A stretch of 39,578 nucleotides of DNA from CALMEH01 sp964548225 (GTDB taxonomy: Bacteria > Acidobacteriota > Blastocatellia > Pyrinomonadales > Pyrinomonadaceae), in assembly GCA_964548225.1 (NCBI GenBank), contig CAZJQP010000044.1:1-39578 (forward strand), given 5' to 3'. Positions 14,421-23,125 of the stretch are shown here, one piece after another (within the stretch, counting starts at the first letter, position 1; each line of letters starts with the position of its first letter). A program made the translations under genes and the position numbers. Below the pieces are notes generated by a model. The model was not told where the DNA came from and ran no database searches. It saw nothing but the letters and a program-made list of their open reading frames with translations.

Positions 14421-16454
14421 TTACCAAATCTTACACATATCTGCGCGAACCATTTTGTCGCCTGATTTACAGCCGAAGGCTTTGGCGAATTGGGGCATAT
14501 TTGAGAGCGGACCGATGACGCGGTAGCGCGGGAGCGAGTGCGGTCCGGTTTTGATTTGTTGGATTTCGGCTTCTTTGGTGTATTTCGCCGCCCAGACTTG
14601 CGCCCAGCCGAGGAAAAATCTTTGTTCAGCCGTGAAACCGTCAATGTTTGCGGGACGCGGTTTGCCTTCGAGCGATTTCATAAACGCATCGTAGGAAACG
14701 GTTAGTCCGGCAAAGTCCCCGATGTTTTCGCCGAGACTGATTCTGCCATTGGCAAACAATCCGGGCTGAACTTCGTATTCGTTGAATTGCTTAATGACAC
14801 AAGCCGTGCGCTCGTCAAACTTGGCGCGGTCTTCGGTTGTCCACCACATTTTCAGATTGCCGTCCGCATCGTAACGACTGCCCGAATCATCGAAACCGTG
14901 CGTGATTTCGTGTCCGATGACTCCGCCGATTGCGCCGTAATTGATGGCATCATCAGCTTCAAAGTTAAAAAACGGCGGTTGCAGAATTCCTGCGGGGAAC
15001 GTGATTTCGTTGTTAATCGAAGAATAGGAGGCATTGACGGTCGGCGGCGAGAAACCCCAGCGCGTTTTATCACGCGGTTGCCCGATGTCCTTCAAATTGC
15101 GGCGAATATTGAATTGGCGGATGTTGAAAACATTCTCCGAATAAGATTTGCGCGAGATGGTCAAACCTTCGTAGCCGCGTAGTTTTTCGGGATAGCCGAT
15201 TTTGCGTTTAAAAGTCGAGAGTTTGCGTTGCGCTTGTTCTTTAGTCGCCGCGCTCATCCATTCGAGATTGTCAATGCGCTCTTTCATCGCCACGAAAAGA
15301 TTGGTGATGAGTTCGTCCATTCGCGCTTTGGCTTGCGGCGGATAAGCGCGTTTGACGTAAAGCTGTCCGAGTGCTTCGCCCAGACTTCCATTGCCGTCTG
15401 CCGCTTGAACACAAGTTTTCCAGCGCGGTTGACGTTCTTTCGTGCCGCTCAGATATGTGCCGTAAAAGCGGAAATTTTCGTCTGCAAACTTCTTCGGCAA
15501 AAGATTTGAAGTAGCGTTTAGCGTCATCCAGCGCAGATAAGTTTTCCAATCGTCAATCGAAACTTCCGTCAGCATTGTGTTGACTTCTTTGAAGAAATTC
15601 GGCTGACCGAAATTGATTTCCGTAACGGTCGGGAAGCCGCGCTGCATCATATAATCCTTCAAAGAAATGTTCGGAACAATCGCTTGCGCGTCGGCAAACG
15701 GAATCTTATTGTAGATTTTGTTCGCATCACGAAAATCAACGGGCGCAAGCGAATTATTCGCAAGGCGCGTTTGCATCGTCATCACGGTTTTGGCATTTGC
15801 CGCCGCAACGTCGGGTTTGTCGCCGAGAAGTTTGAACATATTCGTCATATACTCAACAAATTTCTCGCGTGTTTCAATGGATTTTGCGTCCGTGTCGGTG
15901 TAAAAATTTCGATTCGGCAAACTCAAACCGCCTTGTCCGGCATTGATGATGACGGCGTTTGAATCTTTCGCGTCCGCACCGCCGCCGAAACCGAAAAGCG
16001 CAGGCAATCCGGCATCGTGAAGCGTAGCGATTTGGCGCACAAGGTCTTGGACGGTTTTGATTTTGTCAATCTGTTTTAAGAAAGGCTGAATCGGTTTGAT
16101 GCCCGCTTTTTCAATCGCGGGTTCGTCCATACAAGTATTGTAAAAATCGCCGATAAGTTGCGTGTCCGAGCCTTTCGGCGCGTCTTTCGTTTTGGCGGCT
16201 TCTTCGAGTAATTCTTTGAGAATCGTCGTATTTCTGTCCGCCAGAATGTTAAAAGTTCCCCAACGCGATTCGGTCGCGGGAATTTGTGTATTTTTCAGCC
16301 AAGTTCCGTTGGCATACTCGAAAAAATCGGTGCAAGCCTCGACAGACGTATCCATCCGCGAAGTGTCAAAACCCTTATTTTGCGCGTTCGTTGCCACGCA
16401 AACGGCAAACAGAACGGTCAAAATAATTGTTAAACGATAACTAAATTTTTGCAT
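14421..16454 (-). CDS. M13-family zinc metallopeptidase (neprilysin/PepO-like)
   Basis: A 677-residue secreted endopeptidase. The start is chosen at ATG 16454 (MQKFSYRLTIILTVLFAVCVATNAQ), preceded by a good AGGAG site about 7 nt away and followed by a signal peptide. The longer open frame upstream is a translated 21-bp tandem repeat. The N-terminal M13 domain begins FDTSRMDTSVEACTDFFEYANGTWLKN. The catalytic HEITH is at residues 515-519, with the third zinc ligand E576 in GENIGD and D580. The substrate-binding VNASYS motif replaces the classic VNAYY/VNAFY. The C-terminus has the usual CKSGDKMVRADMCKIW cysteine pair. It probably degrades peptides in the periplasm or outside. An intrinsic terminator lies just downstream. 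Confidence 0.93.
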   Translation of the reverse strand: MQKFSYRLTIILTVLFAVCVATNAQNKGFDTSRMDTSVEACTDFFEYANGTWLKNTQIPATESRWGTFNILADRNTTILKELLEEAAKTKDAPKGSDTQLIGDFYNTCMDEPAIEKAGIKPIQPFLKQIDKIKTVQDLVRQIATLHDAGLPALFGFGGGADAKDSNAVIINAGQGGLSLPNRNFYTDTDAKSIETREKFVEYMTNMFKLLGDKPDVAAANAKTVMTMQTRLANNSLAPVDFRDANKIYNKIPFADAQAIVPNISLKDYMMQRGFPTVTEINFGQPNFFKEVNTMLTEVSIDDWKTYLRWMTLNATSNLLPKKFADENFRFYGTYLSGTKERQPRWKTCVQAADGNGSLGEALGQLYVKRAYPPQAKARMDELITNLFVAMKERIDNLEWMSAATKEQAQRKLSTFKRKIGYPEKLRGYEGLTISRKSYSENVFNIRQFNIRRNLKDIGQPRDKTRWGFSPPTVNASYSSINNEITFPAGILQPPFFNFEADDAINYGAIGGVIGHEITHGFDDSGSRYDADGNLKMWWTTEDRAKFDERTACVIKQFNEYEVQPGLFANGRISLGENIGDFAGLTVSYDAFMKSLEGKPRPANIDGFTAEQRFFLGWAQVWAAKYTKEAEIQQIKTGPHSLPRYRVIGPLSNMPQFAKAFGCKSGDKMVRADMCKIW

Positions 16455-16539
16455 TTTTATCTCCTGAAAAGAAATGTCGTAGATTTGATTAGGTTTGATA
16501 CGCGAAGCATCAAAAAATTGTTTCAAATTGGCAGAAACG

Positions 16540-16728
16540 CCCTTCTTTAAGTTTAAATTGCCCTTCTTCAACTTTAAATTGCCGCTCTTTAAGTTTAAAT
16601 TGCTCTTCTTTAAGTTTAAATTGCCGCTCTTTGCATTTAAATTGCCGCACTTTGCGTTTAAATTGCTGCACTTTGCGTTTAAATTGCTGCACTTCAAGTT
16701 TAAATTGCTCTTCTCAAAAATTTAAATG
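16540..16728. repeat. Tandem array of nine 21-bp repeats
   Basis: Nine units of exactly 21 bp, consensus about CCGCTCTTTAAGTTTAAATTG on the plus strand, run from 16540 to 16728 with no length change. Because 21 is divisible by three, both strands stay open in some frames; on the minus strand it reads as repeats of NLNLKKG/NLNAKCG. It sits just upstream of the M13 gene's ribosome site, in the promoter/leader region. It is not a CRISPR: there are no unique spacers. Confidence 0.9.
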
Positions 16729-16780
16729 CCGCTCTCAAAATCTTTTTTAACACTCAATATGATTAGGAAACAAGGCGCGA

Positions 16781-17016
16781 CATTATCAATTATCAACTAC
16801 CAATTATCCATTAACTTGTCGGGGTTATACTTATAAATCCCTAAAAAATAATTGATAAGTAGTCAGGCAGAATTATTTTTTAGTTCAGAGTTCAAACTTC
16901 AGTTTGAGCTTTGTCGGAAGAATCAAACTAAAGTTTGAACTCTGAACATAGTGCAATATTTTTCTTATCAAATTAATTTTGCACGACTACTTAATTGATA
17001 ATTAATAATTGATAAT
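16781..17016. repeat. Nested inverted repeats between the M13 and plsC genes
   Basis: The outer arms (16781-16813 and 16990-17016) carry AATTATC/GATAATT words with about 7-nt periodicity. The inner arms (16883-16907 and 16923-16947) are 25 nt each, start GTTCAGAGTTCAAACTT and pair at 24 of 25 positions. Further pairs (TAAAAAATAATT with AATTATTTTTTA; TAAGTAGTC with GACTACTTA) lie between. No gene is visible in 16729-17059. Confidence 0.75.
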
Positions 17017-17059
17017 GCCCCGTTATGCGGAAATAGAAATGATTTGAAAACGTCGGCTG

Positions 17060-17806
17060 CTACAAAATCGGAATAAAACCTTCGCTGACTTTTTCCCAAA
17101 GGCGTTTTGCCAATTCTTTGCGATTCGGGCTTAAAACGGGTTCTTCGCCGAAATTTAAGACGGCGGTGAATTCGCGCAGTTGAAACATTCGCCAAAGATG
17201 GACGAGAAAAACCGTGTCGTCCCACCAACAGACGGTTTCGCTGGCGGTCTTTCCGTTCGGCGGCGTTTTGTAGGAAATCGAAACGTAGGAAACGGGCAAA
17301 TCGGTTTTGGCGGCAAATTCCAAAAACGACGAATTAAAAGGCAAAATTTCTTCGCCTTTGGTGCTTGTGCCTTCGGGAAAAATCATCACGCCTTCGCCGT
17401 CGGAAAGTTTTTTGATAATTTCTTCGCCGGCACGCGGAATGTCGCGGCGATTCTGCCGATTGATAAAAATTTGCCCCATATCGCGGATAATTTTGCCCGC
17501 CAAAAACCAATGATCAAGCTCCGCTTTGGCAACAAAAACGCCTTCGCAAACGGCGCGAAGCAGCGGAATATCAGCATAGCCGAGATGATTGGAAACGAGA
17601 AAGAACGGCGGTTTCGGCGGCGTTCCGATAATTTCGATTTTCATTCCCGAAATAAATACAAACGCCCGCGCCCAAGTTCTGAAAATTATCTGCCGCCAAA
17701 ATGGACGATTCGGAATAAAAAACGAGCCAATCCACCAAACGCCGTAAATGCCGAATGTAAAAAGTATAAATGTCGGAAACCGAATCGCGGCGCGAATGTA
17801 TTTCAT
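17060..17806 (-). CDS. plsC: 1-acyl-sn-glycerol-3-phosphate acyltransferase (PlsC family)
   Basis: A 248-residue membrane-associated acyltransferase. It likely transfers an acyl chain to lysophosphatidic acid to make phosphatidic acid at the inner membrane. A hydrophobic N-terminal segment (about 8-31) precedes the catalytic NHLGYAD (residues 73-79, the NH(x)4D box). The substrate-binding FPEGTSTKGEEILPF starts at 143. Block III-like INRQNRRDI lies between them. Length and motif spacing fit the PlsC family. Other lysolipid acyltransferases of this fold cannot be excluded, so the substrate is a family-level inference. It is the last gene of a minus-strand run with the TonB-domain and HD genes. 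Confidence 0.85.
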   Translation of the reverse strand: MKYIRAAIRFPTFILFTFGIYGVWWIGSFFIPNRPFWRQIIFRTWARAFVFISGMKIEIIGTPPKPPFFLVSNHLGYADIPLLRAVCEGVFVAKAELDHWFLAGKIIRDMGQIFINRQNRRDIPRAGEEIIKKLSDGEGVMIFPEGTSTKGEEILPFNSSFLEFAAKTDLPVSYVSISYKTPPNGKTASETVCWWDDTVFLVHLWRMFQLREFTAVLNFGEEPVLSPNRKELAKRLWEKVSEGFIPIL

Positions 17807-17810
17807 ATCT

Positions 17811-17907
17811 TGAAAGTGGAAAAGTGAAAAAGACTGAAAGTGAAAAAGTTTAATTGAATCTGTTCAGCCAACTTTTTCACATTTTCACATTTCCACTTTT
17901 AAACTTT
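17811..17907. repeat. Short-word inverted repeat between the tonB-like gene and plsC
   Basis: The left arm (17811-17850) is made of GTGGAAAA/GTGAAAAA words. The right arm (17871-17907) contains TTTTTCACATTTTCACATTTCCAC, the complement. The right arm overlaps the last codons of the TonB-domain gene (stop at 17885-17887), so its last residues KSLKVEM are repeat-encoded. Confidence 0.7.
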
Positions 17908-18811
17908 TAAAATTGTATCGCAACAAAACGCGCATCGGCAAGGTTTTGCCGTTGCGGTCGGCTGGTCGCCATTGCATTTTGTAAATTGCGTCTTTAACCG
18001 ATTCGTCCAAACCGTAACCAGCCCAGCGGACAATTTCGGTTTTGATGATTTTGCCCGTTTCGCTGACTTCGATTTCGATGTCAACGGTCGCGGCAATGTC
18101 ATAAAGATTTGCCGTGTTTGTGTATTCGGGCTTGATGCGCCGAAAGGGAAGCGGCGGGCGCAAACCTTTTGCTTCCGTAGAATCTTCGGCAGGCAATTCG
18201 TTGATGTTCGGTGTCGGTTTTTCGGCAATCTCTTCTTTTCCGGTTTCGTTTATTTTGTTTGAAACCTCCGCCGCAACTTTTTCGATTGAATCAAAAAGCC
18301 TTTTATTTGCGTCGTTTGGAGTTTTTCCTTCGGCAAGTTCGAGCTTCCAAAAAACGAGTCTGCCCGTTAATGAACTAACGACGAAAATCGCCGCCGATGC
18401 TTCAAAATAATCGTCTTTCGTAAGCGATGCGCGACGTTGGTTCTCGGTTCTGACAAGCAAAAAATACCTGCATCCAATCGCGGATGAAACGATTTTCGAT
18501 TCTTCGGTTGTTAGATTAAAAGGCGTTTCAAAATTTGCCGAAGCAAAAGCCGTTTCGCTCAAAGATGGATCAATAATTTTATAATCTCTCGACAAAGATT
18601 CTGACAATGTTTCAACGAATTCTGCGCTTTGAGCATTTTTTTCGGGCGCGATAATAGCAATTTTTTGAGCTTTGGCGTATGAAAAGAAAATTAACGCAAA
18701 GACACAAAGACGCAAAGACGCAAAGAAAATCTTATAAAAACTTTGCGCCTTTGCACCTTTGCGCCTTTGCGTTAAAAAATTCTTACTGATGATAAAGCGT
18801 TGCGATTTCAT
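17885..18811 (-). CDS. TonB C-terminal-domain protein with repeat-encoded signal peptide
   Basis: A 308-residue protein. Residues about 235-305 (ATVDIEIEVSETGKIIKTEIVRWAGYGLDESVKDAIYKMQW, then RVLLRYNF) match the TonB C-terminal domain, which in TonB contacts outer-membrane receptors. The middle region (50-190) resembles no family I can name. The N-terminus is odd. The frame opens at ATG 18811, overlapping the HD gene by 29 nt, then runs through a 7-nt-word hairpin that encodes LTQRRKGAKAQ...FASLRLCVFALIFFSYAKAQ. The hydrophobic part of that peptide looks like a usable signal peptide, cleaved after about AKAQ. An in-frame TTG within the hairpin is an alternative start. The classical TonB N-terminal proline linker is missing. 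Confidence 0.75.
   Translation of the reverse strand: MKSQRFIISKNFLTQRRKGAKAQSFYKIFFASLRLCVFALIFFSYAKAQKIAIIAPEKNAQSAEFVETLSESLSRDYKIIDPSLSETAFASANFETPFNLTTEESKIVSSAIGCRYFLLVRTENQRRASLTKDDYFEASAAIFVVSSLTGRLVFWKLELAEGKTPNDANKRLFDSIEKVAAEVSNKINETGKEEIAEKPTPNINELPAEDSTEAKGLRPPLPFRRIKPEYTNTANLYDIAATVDIEIEVSETGKIIKTEIVRWAGYGLDESVKDAIYKMQWRPADRNGKTLPMRVLLRYNFKSLKVEM
18691..18775. repeat. CTTTGCG-type heptamer inverted repeat overlapping a CDS start
   Basis: The left arm (18691-18725) reads TTAACGCAAAG followed by three more CAAAG heptamers. The right arm (18741-18775) is CTTTGCGCC heptamers ending GCGTTAA. The two 35-nt arms pair at 30 of 35 positions. The repeat ends 7 nt before the HD gene's stop codon and lies wholly inside the open frame of the TonB-domain gene. 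Confidence 0.9.
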
Positions 18812-20063
18812 CTTTTAATTCCGACGGAAAACAAACCCGATGAATTTGATAACCTTTTTGCAAGCCGCGAACTGCCGCGCTGACTTCGGAAATTTCACGA
18901 ATTTGCGGACGCGAAAAACCGTCTTGGACGTAAATTAAGTTTTTCGGTTCGCTTCGTTGGCTGTCGTAAAAATAATACGGCACGTCGCCGGCGCGGTCTT
19001 CCGAAAAATAATATTTCGTGTCAAAACCGGAACTTTCAACTAAATTTCGCGCCTTTTCAAGAAAATCTTCGCGCTCTGCTTCGGGCATATCGAGATCGAA
19101 AATCTTGAAAAGTCGGCGATTTAGAAACCTTCGCGCTAAATCCGACAAAATCGCGTCGTCCGAATTTTGCCATTGTTTGATGTGAAACATCACGTCCGCG
19201 TCGTCTAATTCGAGATGTTCTTTGAGCAATAATTTTTCGCCTTTCAAAATCTTTTCAAATGGCGTATTTGCGGCAAACCAAACCGCGTTTCCATTTTGAA
19301 AAAGATGCAAAGCGCGTTTAATCAACGAACGCAAAACCGTTTCCGCCGCCCGCAAAGTTCGATGAAAATAAACTTGCCGAAACATATAATATCGGGCTTG
19401 CAAATAATCTTCGACGGCGTAAATTCCACGCGCCGAAACGTATAATCTATCGTTTTCTTCGTCAATTTCGATTGATTTGATAATCCATTCGAGATCGTAA
19501 ATACCGTATTTCGCGCCCGTCATCAGCGAATCTCGAAGCAAATAATCCATTCTATCAACATCTAATTGCGAAGAAACGAGCCGCGCAAGTGCCGTCGGTC
19601 GAAAATCTCCGCGAATGATGGCGGCAATATTTTCGGGCAAATCCGTTGAGAAATTCTTCAAAACTTGCCCGACTTCGGTTTCATCGCTCAAAACGGCTTC
19701 GATGGTAAATTCTTCGTGATGAAAATTCAAAACCGTTTCGATAACGTGCGAAAACGCACCGTGTCCGATGTCGTGCAAAAGCGCGGCACACCGCACGGCA
19801 GTTTTTTCTTCATCAGTGATTTTATAATTTAATTCGAGTTTTGCCAGAATTCGCGTCGCCAAATGGAGCGCACCGAGCGAATGCGTAAAGCGCGAATGTT
19901 CCGCCGCCTGATAAGCAAAATGCGCCAAACCGAGTTGTTTAATGCGCCGCAAACGCTGAAATTCCGCCGTGTCAATCAAGCGAACGAGAAGTTTTCCTTC
20001 GTCCGAATCGGTTTTCAGACGAATAATATTGTGAACCGAGTCGCGGTAAATTTTTTCCGACAT
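18783..20063 (-). CDS. HD-domain phosphohydrolase (dGTPase-like/YwfO-type)
   Basis: A 426-residue protein. The start is taken at ATG 20063 (MSEKIYRDSVHNIIRL); a TTG start 13 codons upstream is possible but less likely. It contains the HD metal site: H56/H61 region (AEHSRFTHSLGALHL), then HD at 97-98 in AALLHDIGHGAFSHVIE, and a distal aspartate in SQLDVDRMDYLLRDSL. This pattern is that of the SamHD1/dGTPase-like HD superfamily found as stand-alone proteins in many bacteria. Activity is probably phosphohydrolysis of a nucleotide, but the substrate cannot be read from sequence. It overlaps the TonB-domain gene start downstream. No strong ribosome site is visible. Confidence 0.85.
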   Translation of the reverse strand: MSEKIYRDSVHNIIRLKTDSDEGKLLVRLIDTAEFQRLRRIKQLGLAHFAYQAAEHSRFTHSLGALHLATRILAKLELNYKITDEEKTAVRCAALLHDIGHGAFSHVIETVLNFHHEEFTIEAVLSDETEVGQVLKNFSTDLPENIAAIIRGDFRPTALARLVSSQLDVDRMDYLLRDSLMTGAKYGIYDLEWIIKSIEIDEENDRLYVSARGIYAVEDYLQARYYMFRQVYFHRTLRAAETVLRSLIKRALHLFQNGNAVWFAANTPFEKILKGEKLLLKEHLELDDADVMFHIKQWQNSDDAILSDLARRFLNRRLFKIFDLDMPEAEREDFLEKARNLVESSGFDTKYYFSEDRAGDVPYYFYDSQRSEPKNLIYVQDGFSRPQIREISEVSAAVRGLQKGYQIHRVCFPSELKDEIATLYHQ

Positions 20064-20142
20064 CTGAGATTTAATTTTCACTTGTCGCAAAAAATTAAGC
20101 AAGTTGGCAAAAATTAGATTTCAATCTGTTTGGAATTGGTGA

Positions 20143-20190
20143 TATAATTCCGATTCGCTAACAAAATTATTCTTTAAAGTTTTTAGGAGG
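20143..20190 (+). promoter_or_regulatory. -10 box and ribosome site of the downstream TPR gene
   Basis: TATAAT at 20143-20148 is a perfect -10 box. The matching -35 region (TTCAAT, 20120-20125, 17-nt spacing) is weak. A strong AGGAGGT ribosome site at 20184-20190 precedes the ATG at 20196. Confidence 0.45.
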
Positions 20191-20195
20191 TTGTT

Positions 20196-21239
20196 ATGAA
20201 ACCAATACAAAGGTCATTCAAATTTGGAGTGATTTTAGTGGTTATTTTTCTTTTAGCGGCATTTTCATTTGTGTCGGATGCGTATTCGCAGGTTGTCTCC
20301 GGTGGTGGCAGCAGCACGATTCAAGGGACAGTTTTCGATAAACAGCGCAATAGATTGCCGGATATAGATGTGGAATTGCTTGATGATTATTATCGCACCA
20401 AAGGGCGCACAAAAACCGATGGCGCAGGCACTTATATTTTTAATGGTTTACCCAACGGCAGATATTCGATAAGGGTTTTTGCGTTTCGCTACGATTTAGA
20501 AGATCAAGAAATGCCGCTCGAAATAAACACGCAAAATATCAGAGGCGGTGAGGGAGCAGGATATTTTATTCAGGATTTCTATTTGTCGCCGAAAAAAGGC
20601 GGACTTAAAGAATCCGAACTAAGTGTTGTTTTTGCACAGGAAGTTCCGAAGCAAGCGCAGGATATTTATGAAAAAGCGATAAAAGATCTTTCCGAAAAAC
20701 GCACTGACGAAGGTGTTGCCGGATTATATAGTGCGGTTAAAATTTTTCCCGATTATTATGCCGCGCTTTATCGGCTCGGAGTTGAACTTCTTTCCAAAAA
20801 GCAATATCAAGATGCCGTTCCCGTATTTCTTAAAGCTACGCAGATCAATCAAAAAAGCGGGGCTTCCTATTATTATCTCGGGTTTGCGCTGAATAAATTA
20901 GGCAAAGATTACAACAAAGCCGCGCTTGCTTCGGTCAACAGAGCGGCAATTTTAGCTCCGGCTTCGCCGCAAATTTTTTGGCTTACCGGCAAAATAGAAC
21001 GCGCAATGGGGAATTTTCCCGATGCCGAAAAGCATTTGCTTCAAGCCAAAAAACTTTCGACTTCGAAAAATCCTGATATTCATATGGAACTCGCCCAGCT
21101 CTATTCCAACGATCTGAAAAAATACAAAGAAGCGGCGGATGAACTCGAACTTTATATGAAATCCATTAAACTCAGCGATGAAGAAGAGAAAAAGATGAAA
21201 AAACTAATCGCTGAATTGCGCGAAAAAGCAAAAGCATAG
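20196..21239 (+). CDS. Secreted protein with carboxypeptidase-regulatory-like and TPR domains
   Basis: A 347-residue protein. A signal peptide (about 1-31, hydrophobic GVILVVIFLLAAFSFV) is followed by a beta-sandwich of the carboxypeptidase regulatory type at about 42-95 (IQGTVFDKQRNRLPDIDVELLDDYY...TDGAGTYIFNGLPNGRYSIRV). After a linker come several TPR units from about 150 to 320 (YAALYRLGVELLSKKQYQDAVPVFLKATQINQ; YYYLGFALNKLGKDYNKAALASVNRAAILAP). The C-terminus is a charged helix. This combination is common in Acidobacteria as an exported scaffold, but I cannot assign a specific function. A strong Shine-Dalgarno sequence fixes the start. A long bidirectional terminator follows. Confidence 0.82.
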   Translation: MKPIQRSFKFGVILVVIFLLAAFSFVSDAYSQVVSGGGSSTIQGTVFDKQRNRLPDIDVELLDDYYRTKGRTKTDGAGTYIFNGLPNGRYSIRVFAFRYDLEDQEMPLEINTQNIRGGEGAGYFIQDFYLSPKKGGLKESELSVVFAQEVPKQAQDIYEKAIKDLSEKRTDEGVAGLYSAVKIFPDYYAALYRLGVELLSKKQYQDAVPVFLKATQINQKSGASYYYLGFALNKLGKDYNKAALASVNRAAILAPASPQIFWLTGKIERAMGNFPDAEKHLLQAKKLSTSKNPDIHMELAQLYSNDLKKYKEAADELELYMKSIKLSDEEEKKMKKLIAELREKAKA

Positions 21240-21248
21240 AAAAGTAAA

Positions 21249-21307
21249 AAATGAAAAGGCAAAACTAAGGATACAACCTCGGTTTTGCCTTTTCATTTTT
21301 ACTTTTT
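21249..21307. terminator. Bidirectional terminator with a perfect 18-bp stem
   Basis: AAAATGAAAAGGCAAAAC (21249-21266) pairs perfectly with GTTTTGCCTTTTCATTTT (21283-21300) around a 16-nt loop, with T-rich flanks on both strands. It separates the convergent TPR gene and the POT transporter. Its AT-rich tandem arms also resemble the short-word gap repeats. Confidence 0.75.
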
Positions 21308-23005
21308 CTAAACGCCCGGCATTGCTTTTTTGAGCGGTTTGAGAATTAAGAATAAGACGACTGCCATAAACAAAGCCATTCCCGCGAGAACGAGGAAAAA
21401 GGTTGATTGCAGCCAAATGTCCCAATAAACACCGATTTGCGTCAGCTTATTACCGATTGCCGTTGCCACAAACCAGCCGCCCATCAAAAGACCGCGTTTG
21501 CTGATTGGAGCAACTTTTGAAACTAAAGACAATCCCATCGGCGACAACATCAATTCCCCCAAAGTTACAATCATATAGGCGAAAATCAACCAAAACGGCG
21601 AAACACGGAAAAGATGCGAAGCCTGCAAAAACTTATCTTTGTTGGCATCGCCGAGTCCGGGCGACACTTTGTTGATGGTTGCGATCATTTGCTCGCCGCC
21701 GGATATTTCGACTTTTTGACCTGAAGTAAGCAGATTTTCTTTACCGACAAGACTCAAAAGTTTTTTGTCGTCTTCGGAAACTTCTTTGCTTGTGTCAATC
21801 TTAGCCGGAGAAAATTTCACTCCGTCAATTACATTTTTATTGTCTGCTTTGGCGGACATTAAGGTATCAATTGCTTCTTTGGGAATTCCCTGCGAAGCAA
21901 GATTTTTTGCCACTCGCTCATTGATACGGAAAGAACCCGTCGCAATTTGATCTGCCGTCCGTGTCATATTTTCGCCAACACTTGCGCCATACCAAAGCAC
22001 TAAAAACGAAAGACCTGTCAGCGTCATTCCGATTGCCATTTTTGTCGGCGTTGCCGGCTCTTTCCCGCGCCGGTCAAGAAATCCCCAAAAGGCAACCAAT
22101 GGAAACGTCAGAATCAAAATCCAAATCGCATTGATTGAATTTGAAAGCGTTCCCGAAACATTCCATTCGGTATTGTCGTCGGCAAAATATGTCAGCGTCG
22201 AGCCGTTTTGGTGAAATACCATCCAGAAAACGATCACGATTAAAAAGACGACGATCAACGCCATAATGCGTTTGCCTTCGGGGACGCTGTTCATCAATCG
22301 CATCGCTTCGTTTTGATGGCTTATATCGTGCGGAGGCGCATCGGTAGCAGTTGCCGCCGCATCAGCACTCAAGTCAACTTTTTTATCGGCACTTTCGACC
22401 AAACTGCGGAAATACCACAAAATTGCTACCGAAATGACCATTCCGAAAGCCGCCACTGCAAAAGCCGCGTGAAAACCGAAATAATGTTTAACAATCTCCA
22501 TCACAATCGGAGCTAACGCCGCACCGACGTTAATGCCCATATAGAAAATGTTGTAAGCGCGGTCTTTCAGATGACTGCCTTCGGGATATAAATTCCCGAC
22601 CATCGTCGAAACATTCGGTTTGAAAAATCCGTTACCGATAACCAGACAGGTCAAGGCAAGATAGACAGCCCAAATCGCCGGAATTGACAGAATCGCGTGT
22701 CCCGCCATAAAGAAAAAACCGCCAATCATTACCGCTTTGCGATAACCCGTAAATTTGTCTGCAATAAAGCCGCCGATGAGCGGACTCAGATAGACAAACA
22801 TCAAATATGTCGAATATAACCACGTCGCTTCACCTGCCGTCCATCCGAAACCTTCTTTCGGGTCACGAAGGTAAAGCGTGAACATTGCGAGCATTGAATA
22901 AAAACTGAAACGCTCCCACATTTCCGTTGCAAAAAGAACATAAAGTCCTTTCGGATGTTTGTCGCCGGCTACGGCTTGATTAAAAGTTCCTGCATTTGCA
23001 CTCAT
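21308..23005 (-). CDS. POT/PTR-family proton-dependent oligopeptide transporter
   Basis: A 565-residue inner-membrane protein of the major facilitator superfamily. Near the N-terminus, EMWERFSFYSMLAMFTLYL contains the ExxER(F) motif used by POT transporters for proton coupling. GGFIADKFTGYRKAVMIGG follows as the MFS signature. GNGFFKPNVSTMVGNLY matches the conserved PTR2 block (GxGxxKPxVSxxxGxQY). Between the later helices there is a soluble-looking segment (about residues 370-460) rich in charged residues, longer than usual, beginning after GASVGENMTRTADQ. It should import di- or tripeptides; specificity is not readable. A purine-rich AAGGGGA ribosome site precedes the ATG. It ends at the shared terminator. 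Confidence 0.9.
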   Translation of the reverse strand: MSANAGTFNQAVAGDKHPKGLYVLFATEMWERFSFYSMLAMFTLYLRDPKEGFGWTAGEATWLYSTYLMFVYLSPLIGGFIADKFTGYRKAVMIGGFFFMAGHAILSIPAIWAVYLALTCLVIGNGFFKPNVSTMVGNLYPEGSHLKDRAYNIFYMGINVGAALAPIVMEIVKHYFGFHAAFAVAAFGMVISVAILWYFRSLVESADKKVDLSADAAATATDAPPHDISHQNEAMRLMNSVPEGKRIMALIVVFLIVIVFWMVFHQNGSTLTYFADDNTEWNVSGTLSNSINAIWILILTFPLVAFWGFLDRRGKEPATPTKMAIGMTLTGLSFLVLWYGASVGENMTRTADQIATGSFRINERVAKNLASQGIPKEAIDTLMSAKADNKNVIDGVKFSPAKIDTSKEVSEDDKKLLSLVGKENLLTSGQKVEISGGEQMIATINKVSPGLGDANKDKFLQASHLFRVSPFWLIFAYMIVTLGELMLSPMGLSLVSKVAPISKRGLLMGGWFVATAIGNKLTQIGVYWDIWLQSTFFLVLAGMALFMAVVLFLILKPLKKAMPGV

Positions 23006-23125
23006 TAAATTATTTCCCCTTATTGATTTTTGAAATTTGAAAAGATTAGGGCAAAATATAACAGATTAGCGCGATAAAATAAATCCGTTAGCACGATTTT
23101 CATTCAAGCGGAGCAAAATAACATT

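Noticed and set aside
16455..16697. An 81-residue N-terminal extension of the M13 peptidase made of NLNLKKG repeats
   Set aside because: The real start has a good ribosome site and a signal peptide; the extension would block export. It is a translated 21-bp tandem array.
16540..16728. CRISPR array
   Set aside because: The units abut without unique spacers, repeats are 21 bp and degenerate, and no cas genes are near.
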